From: Actinokineospora baliensis
GTDB taxonomy: Bacteria; Actinomycetota; Actinomycetes; Mycobacteriales; Pseudonocardiaceae
Direction of reading: 5' to 3'
Length of the DNA stretch: 64,000 nucleotides
Assembly: GCF_016907695.1 (NCBI RefSeq)
Contig: NZ_JAFBCK010000001.1
Location: 6,188,001-6,252,000 of the forward strand
Of this stretch, positions 43,021 to 54,472 are shown one piece after another. Position 1 is the stretch's first letter. Each line of letters begins with the position of its first letter. The notes under the pieces are model-generated. The model saw only the letters and a list, made by a program, of their open reading frames with translations, was not told the DNA's origin and searched no databases. A program made the position numbers and the translations under genes.

Positions 43021-44268
43021 ATGCAACCGCACCAGGGTGGCGAAGGGGTTCCGGGGGACAGGCTCGACGAGTTGTTCGCGGATCTGGCGGAGAACCCGAC
43101 CGGGGTGGTTGGGAGGGGGTTCGACGAGGATTCCGGTGAGGGGTCCGACGGGTCGATGTCGGATCTCGACGCGGCGTTCGCGGAGTTGAGTGCGGGTGGG
43201 GTGAGCCGGGGTGAGGTTCGCGACCAGGTGGACCGGGTGTTCACGGCGATCACCACCCCGGGCGCGCAGCTCGGATCGGAGCCGCGGGGGCGGGGGCCTC
43301 GGCCGATCGTGGAGCACAACGCCCGGTTCGACGTGTTCGGGCCAGGCCGGGTTCAGCACCTGGCTCTGGACACAACGTCGGGCGGGGTTGTCCAGGTGTT
43401 GGTCGTGCGCGGCGATGAGCAGCTGGCTGGCTTGGTGCCGGTCGTGCGGGAGCGGTTCCTGGCGGGCCAGGCGGGCGCGGACCGGCACGCGGAGGCGGTG
43501 ACCGAACTGCTGAACGCGCGACAGGCTTTACCCACCCTGCGCACCTTGGTCGGCACGCCCACGTTGGACATCCCGCTTCCGCAGGCGGCGGCTGTGGTCA
43601 AGTTCTTCGCGCGCTACCCGGACTTCCTGGCCACCTTGCCGTGCAAGCTGGTCTTCGCCTCGCGTGAGGCGAACGGGCGCGGCGGCGGGGTCTACAAGCC
43701 CGCCGAGCAGGAGATCCACATCTCCCAGATGCTGGTGACGCCACCCGGGGCGTTCCTGCGGCTGCTGGTCCACGAGATCGGCCACCCCATGTTCGAACTG
43801 GCCCTGCTCGACCACCGCCCGATGCCCGTCATGCTCGCCACCGACGACGTCACCGAGCTCCGCGACCGGTTCGACCGCCTGGACGACTCCGGGCTCACCA
43901 AGGCGTCGGAGAGCCTCGCGGAGTGCCAGGCCTACTGGAACCAGATGTCCTCGCACGCCAAGACCTTCTACCGGTCCTGGCGGACCCTGCGCCGCGCCGA
44001 CCAGTACCTGCTCGGGCTCGACCTGTGGGAAGACCCGAACGGCCACCGGCTGTCCCCCCGGCAGCGGCAGGCCTACCAGGCGGAGAAGTTCGGCGAGTTC
44101 TGCGCGGAGACCTTCATGCAGTACGCGATGGGCGACCTCCACGGCCACGTCATGAAGCTCCTCGCCGACCCGACCGTCCCGGCGGGGGTGAAGTCCGCGT
44201 GGCGCAACGCGTGGAGCGTGGTGGAGGAGCTGGCCGAGCGGATCCTCGGCCGCACCGAGCAGGGGTAG
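43021..44268 (+). CDS. Putative zinc metallopeptidase (HExxH)
   Basis: A 415-residue protein with an ATG behind GGAGGAGGG. Residues 1-80 are acidic and disordered-looking. The C-terminal part carries LVHEIGHPMFEL (His251, Glu252, His255), preceded by VYKPAEQEIHISQMLV and followed by EKFGEFCAETFMQYAMGD, whose Glu could be the third ligand. This arrangement resembles lethal-factor-like (ATLF) peptidase domains found in bacterial toxins. There is no signal peptide. It could be an intracellular peptidase or an effector; the target is unknown. The frameshifted gene is divergent from it. Confidence 0.65.
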   Translation: MQPHQGGEGVPGDRLDELFADLAENPTGVVGRGFDEDSGEGSDGSMSDLDAAFAELSAGGVSRGEVRDQVDRVFTAITTPGAQLGSEPRGRGPRPIVEHNARFDVFGPGRVQHLALDTTSGGVVQVLVVRGDEQLAGLVPVVRERFLAGQAGADRHAEAVTELLNARQALPTLRTLVGTPTLDIPLPQAAAVVKFFARYPDFLATLPCKLVFASREANGRGGGVYKPAEQEIHISQMLVTPPGAFLRLLVHEIGHPMFELALLDHRPMPVMLATDDVTELRDRFDRLDDSGLTKASESLAECQAYWNQMSSHAKTFYRSWRTLRRADQYLLGLDLWEDPNGHRLSPRQRQAYQAEKFGEFCAETFMQYAMGDLHGHVMKLLADPTVPAGVKSAWRNAWSVVEELAERILGRTEQG

Positions 44269-44331
44269 CGGGCCGGGACTGGCAAGCGGGAACGATCACG
44301 GGGAGCGTGGGCGGGTCGGTACAGTCCGGGC

Positions 44332-45168
44332 GTGAGATGTGGCTGCCAGTTGTGCGTGGGGGACCGGGACGAGGGGTTCGCGGAGGTTCTCGACGCCGTT
44401 GCCGAGTTCGGGGCTGGGGTGGTCGAGGTCTCGGGGGCCCAGTTCGACTTCGCGCACACCGTGGGGCTGTGGCACAGCGCGGGTGTGCCGGACGTGGCGA
44501 TGTTCGGGTTGGGTGGCGAGGACATGGCCGGGTGGTTGGGCCGGTGCGTCGAGGTGGGGCGGGCTCGGGGGTGGCCGGAGCCGGACGTGGACTTCGGTGG
44601 GGTGATCGATGAGGCCCCCACCCGGTTGCGGCCGGTGCACGAATCGTGGTTCGGGGGGCTGTTCGACTCGGCTCGGTACTTCTACCGGGGGCCCGCGCCG
44701 ATGTCGGTGCTGTTGTGGCCCGACGGCGCGGGGCGGTGGCCTTGGGACGCCGACGCGGAGGAGGACTGCCGGGTTTCGCAGCCGTGGGCGTGGGGGCCGG
44801 TGGCGGCGCAGCCCGCGGGGCCGTGGCGGCTGCTCGGCGAGCTCGGCGCGGACTTCCCGTTCCCGACCAGCCCCGACGTGTGGGCGTTGACCAGCAGGTC
44901 CATTGTAGAGGGTAGCCGGTCGCCGGTGTGGTTGGCGCGCGGCGAGGGGCTCTACGACGTCCTCGACGAGCGGGGGTACGGCGCCGACGACCTCGCCCTG
45001 GCCTACCTCGGCGACATCACGACCCGGCACCCGGTCCTCTACGGCGCGGCCGACCTGGCCGACGACGCCGCGGTGGTGGTCCACGAGGGCACGTGGACGC
45101 CGGTCGAGCGCGGCCAAGAGCACTTGGACGCCAGCGTGGCGGCATGGCAGAGCGCGGGCACCGTATGA
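44332..45168 (+). CDS. DUF4262 family protein
   Basis: A 278-residue protein, GTG start. The DUF4262 core is at the N-terminus (FAHTVGLWHSAGVPDVAMFGLGGEDM). Residues 2-8 include a Cys pair (CGCQLC) that may bind metal. The rest, rich in Trp and Asp, resembles immunity-like SUKH/DUF proteins but is not assigned. Its stop overlaps the start of the iminopeptidase gene (ATGA), so the two are cotranslated. Confidence 0.75.
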   Translation: MRCGCQLCVGDRDEGFAEVLDAVAEFGAGVVEVSGAQFDFAHTVGLWHSAGVPDVAMFGLGGEDMAGWLGRCVEVGRARGWPEPDVDFGGVIDEAPTRLRPVHESWFGGLFDSARYFYRGPAPMSVLLWPDGAGRWPWDADAEEDCRVSQPWAWGPVAAQPAGPWRLLGELGADFPFPTSPDVWALTSRSIVEGSRSPVWLARGEGLYDVLDERGYGADDLALAYLGDITTRHPVLYGAADLADDAAVVVHEGTWTPVERGQEHLDASVAAWQSAGTV

Positions 45169-46424
45169 CCATCACGACCGTGGACCGCACGTTCCGCGTC
45201 CCGCTGGACCACGCCAAGCCGGACGGCGAGACGATCGAGGTCTATGCGCGCGAGGTCACCAGTGGACGGTCCGACCTCCCGTACCTCCTCTACCTCAACG
45301 GTGGCCCCGGCGTGCAGTCGCCCAGGCCGCTGGGTGGCGAGGGGTGGCTGCGGCGCGCGCTGGCCGACTACCGCCTCCTGCTCCTGGACCAGCGCGGCAC
45401 CGGTAGGTCCACTCCGGTCACCCGGCATTCCCTTGCCAAGCAAGGAACTCCGCAGCAACAAGCCTCATACCTGAAGCACTTCCGCGCCGACTCCATCGTG
45501 CGCGACGCCGAGCTCATCCGGCGCCAGGTGACGAGTGGCAAGTGGAGCGTCCTGGGGCAGAGCTACGGCGGCTACTGCGCTGTCACCTACCTGTCCTTCG
45601 CACCAGAGGGTCTCAGCGAGGTCTTCACCACCGGTGGACTTCCGGGCTTGGAGTCCACAGCGGACGATGTGTACCGGATCCTCTACAAAACGGTTCTGGG
45701 CAAGAACACCGCTCACTTCGAGCGCTATCCGCAGGACGTCGAACGCGCGCACAGCATTGCCCGATTCCTGAGGGACAACACGGTCCGCCTCCCCGCTGGT
45801 CGACCACTTACCGTAGAAGCCTTCCAGGGACTGGGAAACCTCCTGGGATCAGCGACCGGCAGCATCCGGCTGCACTACCTCCTCGAGGCCCCCTTCGACG
45901 GGGACCAACTGGCAGACGCCTTCTTGGTCGACGTCGAACGCGAGCTGTCGTGGGCTTCCACCTCTCCCCTGTACTTCCTGCTCCACGAAGCCTCTTACGC
46001 GCGGGGAGAAGGCGCCACCAACTGGGCGGCCCAACGTGTGCGCGGCGAGTTCCCCGAGTTCGACAAGGACGACCCGCTGCTGTTCACCGGCGAGATGGTT
46101 TACCCGTCCCTGTTCGACACCGATCCCGCGCTGGCGCCGTTCCGGGAGACCGCGCACATCTTGGCCCAAGAGCCGACCTGGACCGAGCTCTACGACGTCG
46201 CGCAGCTGAAGGCCAATGAGGTTCCCGTAGCGGCGGCGGTGTACCACGACGACATGTACGTGGCCCGCGAGCTCTCGATGGAGACCGCCCGCACGATCGC
46301 CGGGGCGCGGCCGTGGCTGACCGCCGAGTACGAGCACGACGGGCTGCGGGTCAGCGACGGCGCGGTGCTGGACCGGCTGATCTCCATGCTCAGGCGCGGA
46401 GAAGGCCCCGGACACGCTGGATGA
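45165..46424 (+). CDS. Alpha/beta-hydrolase, proline iminopeptidase-like (S33)
   Basis: A 419-residue protein. The oxyanion motif LNGGPGVQSPRP, the RGTGRSTP strand turn and the nucleophile elbow GQSYGGY are intact, and a large cap domain follows (about 190-330), as in S33 prolyl aminopeptidases. A late His (YHDDMYV region) may complete the triad. There is no signal peptide, so it is probably cytoplasmic, releasing N-terminal proline or a related residue. Its 3' end overlaps the convergent gene by 35 bases. Confidence 0.88.
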   Translation: MTITTVDRTFRVPLDHAKPDGETIEVYAREVTSGRSDLPYLLYLNGGPGVQSPRPLGGEGWLRRALADYRLLLLDQRGTGRSTPVTRHSLAKQGTPQQQASYLKHFRADSIVRDAELIRRQVTSGKWSVLGQSYGGYCAVTYLSFAPEGLSEVFTTGGLPGLESTADDVYRILYKTVLGKNTAHFERYPQDVERAHSIARFLRDNTVRLPAGRPLTVEAFQGLGNLLGSATGSIRLHYLLEAPFDGDQLADAFLVDVERELSWASTSPLYFLLHEASYARGEGATNWAAQRVRGEFPEFDKDDPLLFTGEMVYPSLFDTDPALAPFRETAHILAQEPTWTELYDVAQLKANEVPVAAAVYHDDMYVARELSMETARTIAGARPWLTAEYEHDGLRVSDGAVLDRLISMLRRGEGPGHAG

Positions 46425-47427
46425 ACTCGTCGGGCAGCTCCTCCGGCGGGGTGAGCAGGACCCGACCCTCGACGGCGATCGCGTTGCCCACCAGCGCCAC
46501 GTCGGCGAAGCACGGCACCCCGGCTTCCTCCAGCGGCCCGACCAGCGTCCGGAACCGCCCCGAGGTCTGCCGACCGAGCTCGCCGATCTCCTGCCCGTCC
46601 ACCTTCAGCGCCACGACCACGCTCGTCGAGCGCGGCCCGGCGCGTTCGACGAGGTGCAGGCTGGCCACCACCAACGCCTTGCCCGGCAGGTAGGCCCGCT
46701 CCATCAGCGGCACGAGCACGTCCAGGTGGTCGTTCTCGTGGGTCAGCTGGAACGGGCGCCCCGGCGGGATGTAGAGCTCCAGGGGGTCGATCGCGTTGAG
46801 CGGTAAGGCGAACTCCGGCTCGGCGAGGTCCAACGCGACCGCGCAGGCGAACTCGGCGTGCTCCCGGGTCCACCACAATCGAACACGGCACCGACCGGAG
46901 CCGCCCAGCCGCTCCAGCGGCACCCGGTACGCACGGGCGGCGTCCTCCGGCAGCACCCCCACCGCGTAGCCCTCGACGAGGACCTGCACGGCGCCGTCGC
47001 GAAGGCGCAATTCCGCCCGGGTGACCCGCTCCCCCGTCATCGCCGGACCGCAGAGCGCGCGCACCACCGCCGTCTCCTCCGCGACGGCCTGGCAGAACAC
47101 TCCCCTGCCGCGCAGCGGGGCCGCCAGGTCCGCCGCACGGGGCAGCGGTACCTGCGGACCCCGCCGCGCGGCGAGGATGCCTTGCAGTCGGGCGAAATCG
47201 TCTTGGTGGGCGCGGGTGAAGGCGAGCTGGTAGCTGCGGCCGTCGCGCAGCCGGAGATCCAGCCTGCCGTTGCGCAGCGGCCCGGCGTCGTGCACGGTGA
47301 CCGTCGCGATCTCGCGGAGGTCGACGGTGAGCGGTCCGCCGCCGAGGGCGAGCCTGCCGACCGCGTTGGTCGGGGTGACCCACAGGTGGCCGCCGTCGAG
47401 CGCCACGGAGATGCCGATGCCGTCCAC
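46390..47427 (-). CDS. Hypothetical two-domain protein, possibly PH-like N-terminus
   Basis: 345 residues. The GTG start ([13 protein letters not shown]) follows GAGGAGG. Residues 1-80 look like a small beta domain of the DUF4429/bacterial PH type ([27 protein letters not shown] ending in FARL). Residues about 95-340 are mixed alpha/beta with no recognised motif ([22 protein letters not shown]). No signal peptide or membrane helix. I do not recognise the family beyond the N-terminal fold guess. Confidence 0.6.
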   Translation of the reverse strand: MDGIGISVALDGGHLWVTPTNAVGRLALGGGPLTVDLREIATVTVHDAGPLRNGRLDLRLRDGRSYQLAFTRAHQDDFARLQGILAARRGPQVPLPRAADLAAPLRGRGVFCQAVAEETAVVRALCGPAMTGERVTRAELRLRDGAVQVLVEGYAVGVLPEDAARAYRVPLERLGGSGRCRVRLWWTREHAEFACAVALDLAEPEFALPLNAIDPLELYIPPGRPFQLTHENDHLDVLVPLMERAYLPGKALVVASLHLVERAGPRSTSVVVALKVDGQEIGELGRQTSGRFRTLVGPLEEAGVPCFADVALVGNAIAVEGRVLLTPPEELPDEFIQRVRGLLRA

Positions 47428-47472
47428 GCGCGCCTCCTCGCCACGACCCCCTTCCGTGATATTACGCACCAA

Positions 47473-47488
47473 GTGCCTGATCAGGTGC
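47473..47488. promoter_or_regulatory. Palindrome in the promoter region between two minus-strand genes
   Basis: GTGCCTGATCAGGTGC contains a perfect 10-bp palindrome CCTGATCAGG. On the minus strand a TAATAT hexamer (47458-47463) follows, a possible -10 box for the gene starting at 47427. An operator role is only a suggestion. Confidence 0.3.
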
Positions 47489-47508
47489 GCACTGTCACAA
47501 AGCCGCCG

Positions 47509-49788
<2,280 letters not shown>

Positions 49789-49806
49789 GTGCTGATTCCT
49801 TACGCG

Positions 49807-49835
49807 GTAAACTGACCTCGGCCGGGTCACTTTAC
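49807..49835. promoter_or_regulatory. TetR-type operator between the class II uvrA and tetR
   Basis: Arms GTAAACTGAC and GTCACTTTAC are 10-bp inverted repeats with one mismatch, separated by 9 bases; outside them TTACG and CATAA extend the symmetry. The site covers most of the 60-base divergent intergenic region, so one regulator dimer pair would control both genes. Confidence 0.75.
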
Positions 49836-49852
49836 GCCATAAGGAGATGCCC

Positions 49853-50632
49853 GTGGTGGTCTTCGCCGCACAGGGCGACCCCCGTCGGACGATGGCGCTG
49901 CTCTGGCGGCGCGCCGACCAGGCGGAAGTCCGCCCCGGACCCCGGCCGACGCTGAGCGCGGACGCGATCGTCGAGGCCGCGGTCGCGGTGGCCGACGCCG
50001 AGGGCATGGCCGGGCTGTCCATGCGCGCGGTCGGCGAGCGGCTCGGGCGCACCGCGATGGCGCTCTACACCTACGTCGCCGACAAGAGCGAACTGCTCGA
50101 CCTGATGTACGACCACGTGCACGGCGAACTGGGCGCCGGTCCCGCCGAGGACTGGCGGGCCGGGGTGACGGCGTGGGCCGAAGAGCTCTGGGCGTTCTAC
50201 CTGCGCCACCCGTGGGTGCTGCACGTGTCCATGGCCCGACCGGTGCTCGGCCCCAACGAGCTGGACTCGGCCGAGCGGCTGCTGCGCGTCCTGGAGCCGG
50301 CCGCGCTGCCCGGGCCGGTGCTGCGCGGGGTGGTCAGCCAGCTGAACTACCTGGTGCAGGGTGCCGCGCGGATGGTCACCGACTCCCGCCGGGCCGCGCG
50401 CGAGACCGGCCAGTCCGATGAGGACTGGTGGTACGCCCGCTCCGCCGAACTGGTCGAGGTCGCCCCGGACTTCGGCGCCAGGTACCCGCTGCTGACCCTG
50501 CTGGAGAGCAACAAGGACGTCACGCCGAACGAGACGGTGCCCTACATGGAGCACGAGGCGCGGAGCAGCTTCGAGGTCGGCCTGCGGGTGCTGCTCGACG
50601 GGATCGAAGCCGCCCGGCTCACAGGAGGCTGA
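49853..50632 (+). CDS. TetR-family transcriptional regulator
   Basis: A 259-residue regulator. An ATG two codons upstream (49847) touches the AAGGAG directly, so the GTG at 49853 with six-base spacing is preferred. The N-terminal HTH (LSADAIVEAAVAVADAEGM...LSMRAVGERLGRTAMALYTYVADKSEL) and TetR C-terminal ligand domain (about 100-250) are clear. It most likely represses the divergent class II uvrA through the operator between them, with an intercalating drug as inducer. It ends in a 14-base overlap with the convergent chrA. Confidence 0.9.
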   Translation: MVVFAAQGDPRRTMALLWRRADQAEVRPGPRPTLSADAIVEAAVAVADAEGMAGLSMRAVGERLGRTAMALYTYVADKSELLDLMYDHVHGELGAGPAEDWRAGVTAWAEELWAFYLRHPWVLHVSMARPVLGPNELDSAERLLRVLEPAALPGPVLRGVVSQLNYLVQGAARMVTDSRRAARETGQSDEDWWYARSAELVEVAPDFGARYPLLTLLESNKDVTPNETVPYMEHEARSSFEVGLRVLLDGIEAARLTGG

Positions 50633-51761
50633 TCAACCCGCCCGCGACACCCGCCACCACAAGCGCCGCCACCACTCCCCTGCGCAGCACGAGCAACCAC
50701 AACGCCGCCGCGGCGAGCAACGCGAACTGCCACCACATGTGCAGCGACAACGCGAGCGGGATGACCGTGCCCGCGATGGCCCCGATGGCGGCAGCTCCCG
50801 CGCCGGTGAGGAACGCCTGCGCGCGGTCGTTGCCCCGCAACCGGTCCAGCCGCGGTCCGCCCGCGATGACGAACACGAACGACGGCGCGAACGCGACGGC
50901 CGCGGCCAGGAACCCACCCGCCAACCCCGCGGCCGCGTAGCCGACCACGGCGACCGTCTGCACCACCGGCCCCGGGGTGATCTGGCCCAGGGCGACGGCG
51001 TTGAGGAACTGCGCGTCGGTCATCCAGCCGTAGGTGTGCACGGCGTCCTGCCGCATCAACGGGATGATCACAAACCCGCCGCCGTAAGAGAGCGCGCCGA
51101 CCTTCGCGGCCACCCACACCAGTCCCCCACCGGCAGGCAGCGCGGCGACCACCGGCCACGCGGTGCGCCGGTCGGACGGCGTCCGCACCGACATCTCGAC
51201 CAGTCCTGAGATGACCAGCACCAGCACGACCCACGGCCCGGTGACCGCGGCGGCGACCCCACCGGCGACCAGGTACGCGACCCACCGGCCGCGCGCCGCC
51301 CGCTCGGTCCCCGCACGTTTCCAACTCCCTGGGACGAGCCCGTACGCGGCGTGGGCGGCGACCGCCGGGACCGCGGCCCCAGCCCCGGCAGCGGCTCCCA
51401 GAACCCACGCGGGAGCGTTGTCGGCCAGGAAGAGGACGGCCAGCGCGAGGATCAACAGCAACCCGGGCACGATGAAGCACAACCCACCGATGATCGCGCC
51501 GACCGCGCCGCGCAACCGCCACGCGCACAGGATCGCGAGTTGGGTGGACGCGGGTCCGGGGAGCAGGTTGGTGACCGCGATGCCGTCCTCGAACTCGTCA
51601 TCGGTGAGCCATTGGCGCCGGGTGACGCACAGGTCGCGCAGCAGGGCGATGTGCGCGGGCGGACCGCCGAACCCGACGCAGCCGATGCGCCCCCACTCGC
51701 GCGCGATAGTGCCGAGGCCGACACGGGCGGTGTTCACCTGGCGATCCTCCGGGGTGGACAC
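50619..51761 (-). CDS. chrA: Chromate efflux transporter, ChrA family
   Basis: A 380-residue two-domain CHR protein. The duplicated motif appears as WGRIGCVGFGGPPAHIALL...NLLPGPASTQLA in the first half and AKVGALSYGGGFVIIPLM...LGQITPGPVVQTVA in the second. About ten helices. It exports chromate, driven by the proton gradient, or a related anion in many soil actinomycetes. GTG start. Confidence 0.9.
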   Translation of the reverse strand: MSTPEDRQVNTARVGLGTIAREWGRIGCVGFGGPPAHIALLRDLCVTRRQWLTDDEFEDGIAVTNLLPGPASTQLAILCAWRLRGAVGAIIGGLCFIVPGLLLILALAVLFLADNAPAWVLGAAAGAGAAVPAVAAHAAYGLVPGSWKRAGTERAARGRWVAYLVAGGVAAAVTGPWVVLVLVISGLVEMSVRTPSDRRTAWPVVAALPAGGGLVWVAAKVGALSYGGGFVIIPLMRQDAVHTYGWMTDAQFLNAVALGQITPGPVVQTVAVVGYAAAGLAGGFLAAAVAFAPSFVFVIAGGPRLDRLRGNDRAQAFLTGAGAAAIGAIAGTVIPLALSLHMWWQFALLAAAALWLLVLRRGVVAALVVAGVAGGLISLL

Positions 51762-51796
51762 GGCGGCGGGTAGTCCGGCCGGTTAATACTCACGCC

Positions 51797-52234
51797 ATGA
51801 GATTCCAGACGACCGTCGAGTTGGGCGGCAAGAACGCGACCGGCCTGCCGGTGCCGGAAGACGTGGTCGCCGCGTTGAGCACCAAGAAGCGGGTGCCGGT
51901 GAAGATCACCATCGGCGGGCACAGCTACCGCACGACCGTCGGCCCCTACGGCGGCAAGTACATGGTGCCGCTCAGCGCGGAGAACCGGGCCGCGGCGGGC
52001 GTGGCGGCCGGTGACGACGTCGAGGTCGACATCGAACTGGACACTGAGCCGCGCGTGGTCGAGGTGCCCGAGGACCTGGCCGCCGCGTTGGCCGCCGCCG
52101 ACGCCCGCGCCGCGTTCGACAAGCTCTCCTACAGCCACCAGAACGCGCACGTGCTGTCGGTGACCGACGCCAAGACCGAGGCGACCCGCCAGCGCCGCGT
52201 CGAGAAGGTCGTGACCGCACTAATCACTCCCTGA
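51797..52234 (+). CDS. DUF1905/YdeI-type protein
   Basis: A 145-residue protein. The N-terminal DUF1905 barrel (FQTTVELGGKNATGLPVPEDVVAAL...VPVKITIGGHSYRTTVGPYGGKYMVPLS) is followed by a short OmdA/YdeI C-terminal helix region (AAFDKLSYSHQNAHVLSVTDAKTEATRQRRVEKVVTAL). These stand-alone proteins are common in actinomycetes; their function is not known. Confidence 0.88.
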   Translation: MRFQTTVELGGKNATGLPVPEDVVAALSTKKRVPVKITIGGHSYRTTVGPYGGKYMVPLSAENRAAAGVAAGDDVEVDIELDTEPRVVEVPEDLAAALAAADARAAFDKLSYSHQNAHVLSVTDAKTEATRQRRVEKVVTALITP

Positions 52235-52262
52235 ACACACCTTCATAGGGTAGTTTAGGTAC

Positions 52263-52655
52263 ATGGAGTGGTTGTCAGTGGACCAGGTCGCGGAAGAACT
52301 GGGTCTGCACGTGCGGACCGTCCGCGGCTACGTGCGGGACGGCAAGCTCAAGGCGGTCCGCATCGGCAAGCAGTACCGGATCGCGCGCGCGGACCTGGAG
52401 GCGGTGACCGGGGCACCCCCGGTGACTCGGACCAGGCACGTCGAGGTCGCGACGACCGTGCGCGTGGACGCGATCAGCCGCGAGGACGTGGACCGGGTGT
52501 CGACCCTGCTCACGGCCGCGGTCGCGCCGGGTGCGGGGGTACGGCTGCAGCTGTCCTACGACGAGGAGCGGGCCAGCTTGACGGTGATGGTGCTCGGCGG
52601 GCTCGCGACGACCTCGGAGCTGCTGCGCCTGGTGGAGGCGGTGATCGGCTCATGA
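52263..52655 (+). CDS. Helix-turn-helix (excisionase/MerR-like) protein
   Basis: A 130-residue protein whose first 50 residues are an excisionase-type winged helix (LSVDQVAEELGLHVRTVRGYVRDGKLKAVRIGKQYRIARADL). The rest is a small alpha/beta domain (TTVRVDAISREDVDRVSTLL). A possible -10 (TAGTTT) lies just upstream of its start. It overlaps the DUF4180 gene (ATGA) and probably regulates this two-gene unit. Confidence 0.85.
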   Translation: MEWLSVDQVAEELGLHVRTVRGYVRDGKLKAVRIGKQYRIARADLEAVTGAPPVTRTRHVEVATTVRVDAISREDVDRVSTLLTAAVAPGAGVRLQLSYDEERASLTVMVLGGLATTSELLRLVEAVIGS

Positions 52656-52981
52656 CCGTGCTGTACGTCCCCGCCGACGGACCGGTGCTGACCGGCGAGC
52701 GGGACGCGGTCGACCTCATCGGCGAGGCGTGGGGCGCCGGGGCGAGCGCGGTGGTCATCCCGGTCGAGCGCCTCGACCCGAGTTTCTTCGCGCTGAGCAG
52801 CGGGTTCGCGGGCGCGGTCGCGGGCAAGTTCGTGAACTACCGGATCCTGCTGGCCGTGGTCGGCGACATCGCCGAGCACCTCGAGCGCAGCGGCCCGCTG
52901 CGCGACCTCAAGCGGGAGACCAACAAGGGCCGCGACTTCTGGCTGCTCGACACCCTCGACGAGTTCACCGCGAAGCTCTGA
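52652..52981 (+). CDS. DUF4180 family protein
   Basis: A 109-residue protein: DAVDLIGEAWGAGASAVVIPVERLDPSFFALSSGFAGAVAGKFVNYRILLAVVGD is the family core (STAS-like fold). HTH plus DUF4180 is a recurrent actinobacterial gene pair; the job of the second protein is unknown, perhaps ligand sensing for the HTH partner. Confidence 0.85.
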   Translation: MTVLYVPADGPVLTGERDAVDLIGEAWGAGASAVVIPVERLDPSFFALSSGFAGAVAGKFVNYRILLAVVGDIAEHLERSGPLRDLKRETNKGRDFWLLDTLDEFTAKL

Positions 52982-53010
52982 GGGGCCGCCCCGGTCGGGG
53001 CGGCCCCTCA
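52979..53010. terminator. Bidirectional terminator
   Basis: A perfect 14-bp stem, TGAGGGGCCGCCCC / GGGGCGGCCCCTCA, with a 4-base loop. It begins within the stop codon of the DUF4180 gene and lies 9 bases from the stop of the convergent endonuclease gene, so it can serve both. Confidence 0.85.
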
Positions 53011-53018
53011 GCTCGGGC

Positions 53019-54227
53019 TCAGCCCCAGATCGCGGCCACCCACTCCGGGTGGTCGATGAACGGGTTGCGGTTGTGCTGGAAGCTGTCGTAGATCACCTGG
53101 TTGCGGCGCTTCTCGAAGGCGTCCGGCGGGTCCTGCGCGTGCCAGGCCAGCAGGGTGGAGAGCTTGCCGTGGTAGGGCGCGGTGCCGTTGTTGACGCTGT
53201 TGTTCACGTCGAGGTCGACGTACCCGTCGCCGCCCTCGTAGCGGACGTCCATGTACAGGATCATCCTGGCCACGTCGCCCTTGACCGCGTCGCGCGGTTC
53301 CCAGGAGTCGGCGTCGGTGTAGTTGCCGGGGGCCTCGGCCGCGGGCGAGCCGCCGTTGTCGAAGTCCTTGTTGCCGCGGTTGGAGTTGACGGAGACGTCC
53401 TCCGGGCGCAGGTGGTGCACGTCGGTGCCGGGGCCGGTCGCGGTGCCGAAGTCACCGTGCGACTTGGCCCAGACGTGCTCGCGGTTCCAGTCGTTGGCGC
53501 CGCCGCCGTTGCTGGACTTGCTCTGCGAGCGGCCGCTGTAGAGCAGGATGACGTTGTTGGCGTTGTTCGGGTCCTGGTCGGTGACCTTCAGCGCGTCCCA
53601 CACCTGCTCGTAGGTGAGCTTGCTGCCGACCCGGATGATCTGGTTCAGCGCGGCCTTGAGCTGCGGCCCGGTCTTGCCCTGGGCGGCGGCGTAGTAGTCA
53701 CCGGTCGGCCCACCCGTCGTGGTGGTGGGCACAGTGGTGGTCGGCGGCGTGGTCGTGGTGGTCGGCGCGCCGACCCGGGCGAACGCCGTGGTCGAGGTCA
53801 GCCCGGCGTGGCTGAAGTAGGCGCTCAGCGAGCCGGTGACGTCGAGCTGCGCGCCCAGCAGCGACGGGTTCGTCTTGAGCCCGTAGGCCGAGCGGAACGA
53901 CGTGGTGATCTGCACGTACACCATGCGCGTGGTGTTCGTCTCGGCCGCGGTGTCGGCCAGCGCGAGGGCGTAGTCGGACGGGAAGTTCGACCGGACCACG
54001 GTGCTGGTCGCGGTGGGCTGGCCGACGACGTAGCCGCGGACGGTGGCCGAGGCGCCGTTCTGGCCCGCGATCGCCTGCGCCACGGTGATCGGCGCCGCGG
54101 CCGACGCGGCCTTCGCGGACGGTTGGGCCTGCAGCGCCACCACGGCGGTGGCCAAGCAGGCGATGAGGGCTAACAAGGACCAGCGACTGCTGCGCACGGG
54201 CGGTGTCCTCTCCCCGACGGTGACCAA
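53019..54227 (-). CDS. Secreted endonuclease I with OB-fold domain
   Basis: A 402-residue exported nuclease with a GTG start and a Sec signal (SLLALIACLATAVVALQAQPSAKA). Residues about 45-150 are a DUF6359-type OB-fold domain (GASATVRGYVVGQPTATSTVV). A Thr/Pro linker follows (TTTTTPPTTTVPTTTTGG). Residues about 175-400 are endonuclease I with the metal-binding NREHVWAKS and DVHHLRPEDV motifs. It should degrade extracellular DNA for nutrients or release from matrices. Confidence 0.92.
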   Translation of the reverse strand: MVTVGERTPPVRSSRWSLLALIACLATAVVALQAQPSAKAASAAAPITVAQAIAGQNGASATVRGYVVGQPTATSTVVRSNFPSDYALALADTAAETNTTRMVYVQITTSFRSAYGLKTNPSLLGAQLDVTGSLSAYFSHAGLTSTTAFARVGAPTTTTTPPTTTVPTTTTGGPTGDYYAAAQGKTGPQLKAALNQIIRVGSKLTYEQVWDALKVTDQDPNNANNVILLYSGRSQSKSSNGGGANDWNREHVWAKSHGDFGTATGPGTDVHHLRPEDVSVNSNRGNKDFDNGGSPAAEAPGNYTDADSWEPRDAVKGDVARMILYMDVRYEGGDGYVDLDVNNSVNNGTAPYHGKLSTLLAWHAQDPPDAFEKRRNQVIYDSFQHNRNPFIDHPEWVAAIWG

Positions 54228-54356
54228 AGTCGACAGAGCGTGACTCTGATTTCACTTTCGAGTGAAGGATGCCAGGTGATCACCAACCGGAGCGTGAACG
54301 CGGTGGAGCGGACCGGTGGCGGCGGGATGGCCGTGCGCCGCGCCGGGGAAGAAGAG

Positions 54357-54388
54357 GCGGCCCCGCCGTCGGGGGGTGACGGGGCCGC
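54357..54388 (-). terminator. Putative terminator after the histidine kinase gene
   Basis: GCGGCCCCG / CGGGGCCGC, a 9-bp stem, 85 bases past the kinase stop. A shorter hairpin, GCGGAG / CTCCGC, at 54444-54461 lies closer. 54228-54472 otherwise holds only the endonuclease promoter. Confidence 0.5.
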
Positions 54389-54472
54389 GATGGTGTAGTC
54401 GCCGCAGGCCCCGGGGGTGTTACCGACCCGTGTGGACCGGTCAGCGGAGTGTGCGCTCCGCAGTGGACGGTG

